Shown here piece by piece: positions 41,526 through 42,631 of a stretch of DNA of 42,631 bases. The position numbers were made by a program, and so were the translations under genes. Origin of the DNA: Candidatus Poseidonia sp. (lineage in GTDB: Archaea > Thermoplasmatota > Poseidoniia > Poseidoniales > Poseidoniaceae); NCBI GenBank assembly GCA_029250625.1, contig JAQXEX010000023.1, forward strand, positions 1-42,631. The letters run 5' to 3'. The first letter of the stretch is position 1; the number at the start of each line of letters is the position of its first letter. The notes under the pieces were generated by a model. It saw only the letters and a program-made list of their open reading frames with translations. It ran no database searches and had not been told where the DNA came from.

Positions 41526-42631
41526 ATGCCGACCTACGAACACATCGGTGATTTTGAGATGCCCGTTGAACGAGTGTGGCAGTGGTACGACAGTCCAGGA
41601 GCCTTTCGACGAATCATGCCTGAATGGGAAGGAATCAGCCCCATTCAAGCAGGTGCTCTCAAAAACGGCGAGGAAACCAAATTCAAAGTCAGCATCGGCC
41701 CCATCAAGCAACAATGGATCGCCCGTCATCACGATGTCGTCGACGGTGAAGTATTTCATGACAGGATGGTCAAAGGCCCTTTTGGTGCTTGGGATCATGA
41801 ACACCGATTCCTCCCTGTGGACGGGACTTCATCTAAAATCCACGATACAGTTCAGTGGAAACTCCCTTTCCACATGCTAACGTGGTGGACTGCTCCCTTC
41901 ACCGTCAAAGGACGAATGGACCAAATGTTTGCTTACCGGACGCAACGTGTTCAATCGGATTTGTCGCGAATCGCCATGTTTGACCATATGCCCCGACAGA
42001 AGGTGTTGGTCAGTGGCTCAACAGGGCTGATTGGAATGCAACTGTGCGCTTTTTTGGCAGCTGCTGGACACGACGTTACTCGGCTGGTGCGGCCCACGAC
42101 TCGCCTCCCTCCAGATGCATCCAACGATTCGGTTGTTGTTTGGGATGATGTCAAAGGGACCGTTATTGACGGAGATTTAAATGGCTTTGACACTGTAATA
42201 CATCTCGCAGGAGCCGGAATTGGAGATAAGCGTTGGAACAAAAAACGCAAGGAACTTATTGAAACAAGCAGAACCGTCCCAACAAGGAATTTAGCAACGC
42301 TCCTCGCAAACTTGAACCAACCGCCAAAGACATTCCTCTCCGGTTCTGCTATCGGATTCTATGGGAACCGAGGCGATGAAGTGCTCGATGAAGCGTCGGA
42401 GGGTGGAGATAATTTCCTTGCAGGCACCGTGCGCCGGTGGGAAGAATCTGCACAACCTGCAGTGGATGCTGGAATACGCACTGCATGGATGCGAACCGGT
42501 ATCGTAGTCACGCCGATGGGCGGGGCGTTGAAGAAACTCCTTCTTCCGGCAAATCTCGGGGCTGGCGGTCCGGTTGGCGGCGGTAAGCAATACTACTCAT
42601 GGGTCTCTCTTGACGACCAAATCTATGCCAT
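41526..42631 (+). CDS. SRPBCC domain fused to TIGR01777-type SDR (C-terminus cut by window edge)
   Basis: 368 codons are visible and the frame is open to the right edge. Residues about 1-155 form a START/SRPBCC-like domain (YEHIGDFEMPVERVWQWYD, HDRMVKGPFGAWDHEHRFLP), which binds hydrophobic ligands. From about 160 comes an atypical short-chain dehydrogenase of the TIGR01777 (YfcH/SDR39U1) group: KVLVSGSTGLIGMQLCAFLA, TVIHLAGAGIGDKRWNKKRK, FLSGSAIGFYGNRGDE, AWMRTGIVV and SWVSLDDQIYA. The reaction of this group is unknown. Fusions of these two domains are known in bacteria and often lie near photolyases. It begins 13 bases after the photolyase stop and is surely in the same operon. The truncation is only the end of the window. 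Confidence 0.88.
   Translation, partial: MPTYEHIGDFEMPVERVWQWYDSPGAFRRIMPEWEGISPIQAGALKNGEETKFKVSIGPIKQQWIARHHDVVDGEVFHDRMVKGPFGAWDHEHRFLPVDGTSSKIHDTVQWKLPFHMLTWWTAPFTVKGRMDQMFAYRTQRVQSDLSRIAMFDHMPRQKVLVSGSTGLIGMQLCAFLAAAGHDVTRLVRPTTRLPPDASNDSVVVWDDVKGTVIDGDLNGFDTVIHLAGAGIGDKRWNKKRKELIETSRTVPTRNLATLLANLNQPPKTFLSGSAIGFYGNRGDEVLDEASEGGDNFLAGTVRRWEESAQPAVDAGIRTAWMRTGIVVTPMGGALKKLLLPANLGAGGPVGGGKQYYSWVSLDDQIYA

Noticed and set aside
41386-41880. Plus-strand frame of 164 codons over the photolyase end and next gene
   Set aside because: The SRPBCC-SDR frame beginning at 41526 has clear domain motifs and continues to the window edge; this frame is out of register.
1-42631. tRNA, rRNA, CRISPR or insertion-sequence genes
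   Set aside because: Intergenic gaps are mostly under 200 bp and I saw no cloverleaf, rRNA segment, regular short repeats, transposase motifs or terminal inverted repeats. A tRNAscan and ISfinder run would settle it.

Overview
The window looks like a chromosomal segment of a planktonic archaeon, most probably a Marine Group II euryarchaeon (Candidatus Poseidoniales) or a close relative. The case rests on several things seen together. Lead genes have archaeal TATA boxes about 26 bp before the start codon with almost no leader. An archaeal-type Taw2/Trm5-like tRNA enzyme, a TrmB-type regulator and a GT2/GT4 glycosylation pair are present. There are several very large secreted proteins with a single C-terminal anchor and a basic tail. 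A bacterial-type UvrC, a class II CPD photolyase and carotenoid genes fit sunlit surface water. The taxon is inferred from gene content; no rRNA or marker gene is present. Genes are packed tightly on both strands, with many 1-4 bp overlaps and convergent gaps of only a few bases. I found no tRNA, rRNA, CRISPR array or insertion sequence.

Layout. 1-2074: edge of a surface-polysaccharide region, with a truncated AT-rich FkbM-type methyltransferase, a 486-bp stretch without a recognisable gene, and GDP-mannose 4,6-dehydratase. 2257-5291: a two-gene unit encoding a polytopic membrane protein and a membrane protein that carries a SAP-like domain inside and three 84-residue repeats outside. 5354-9826: a tungsten aldehyde:ferredoxin oxidoreductase, a DUF1499 protein, a JAMM metalloprotease, an acidic protein and a stand-alone receiver domain. 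9836-13843: a membrane-anchored X-Pro-dipeptidyl-peptidase-like hydrolase coupled to a small membrane protein, then an exported cyclophilin and a thioredoxin-like lipoprotein. 13838-22558: Taw2-like enzyme, a 997-residue surface protein, UvrC, a winged-helix STAND ATPase and two overlapping stand-alone RAM domains. 22664-32874: a 1589-residue beta-helix surface protein, GT2 and GT4 glycosyltransferases, two tandem BNR/Asp-box lipoproteins with matching upstream elements, and a small membrane protein.

32924-42631 is the most coherent block and looks like a light and oxidative-stress island. On the minus strand run ribA, peroxiredoxin, TrmB-like regulator and UbiB-like kinase, then crtI and crtB. 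On the plus strand, diverging from ribA, run a Nudix hydrolase, a class II photolyase and an SRPBCC-TIGR01777 SDR fusion that is cut by the window end. crtI and ribA share the same TATA nonamer at exactly the same distance from their start codons. Genes inside these operons instead show Shine-Dalgarno-like sequences or stop/start overlaps. Together the genes would make carotenoids, feed flavin synthesis, repair UV-damaged DNA and detoxify peroxide. The neighbouring TrmB-like protein is a candidate controller.
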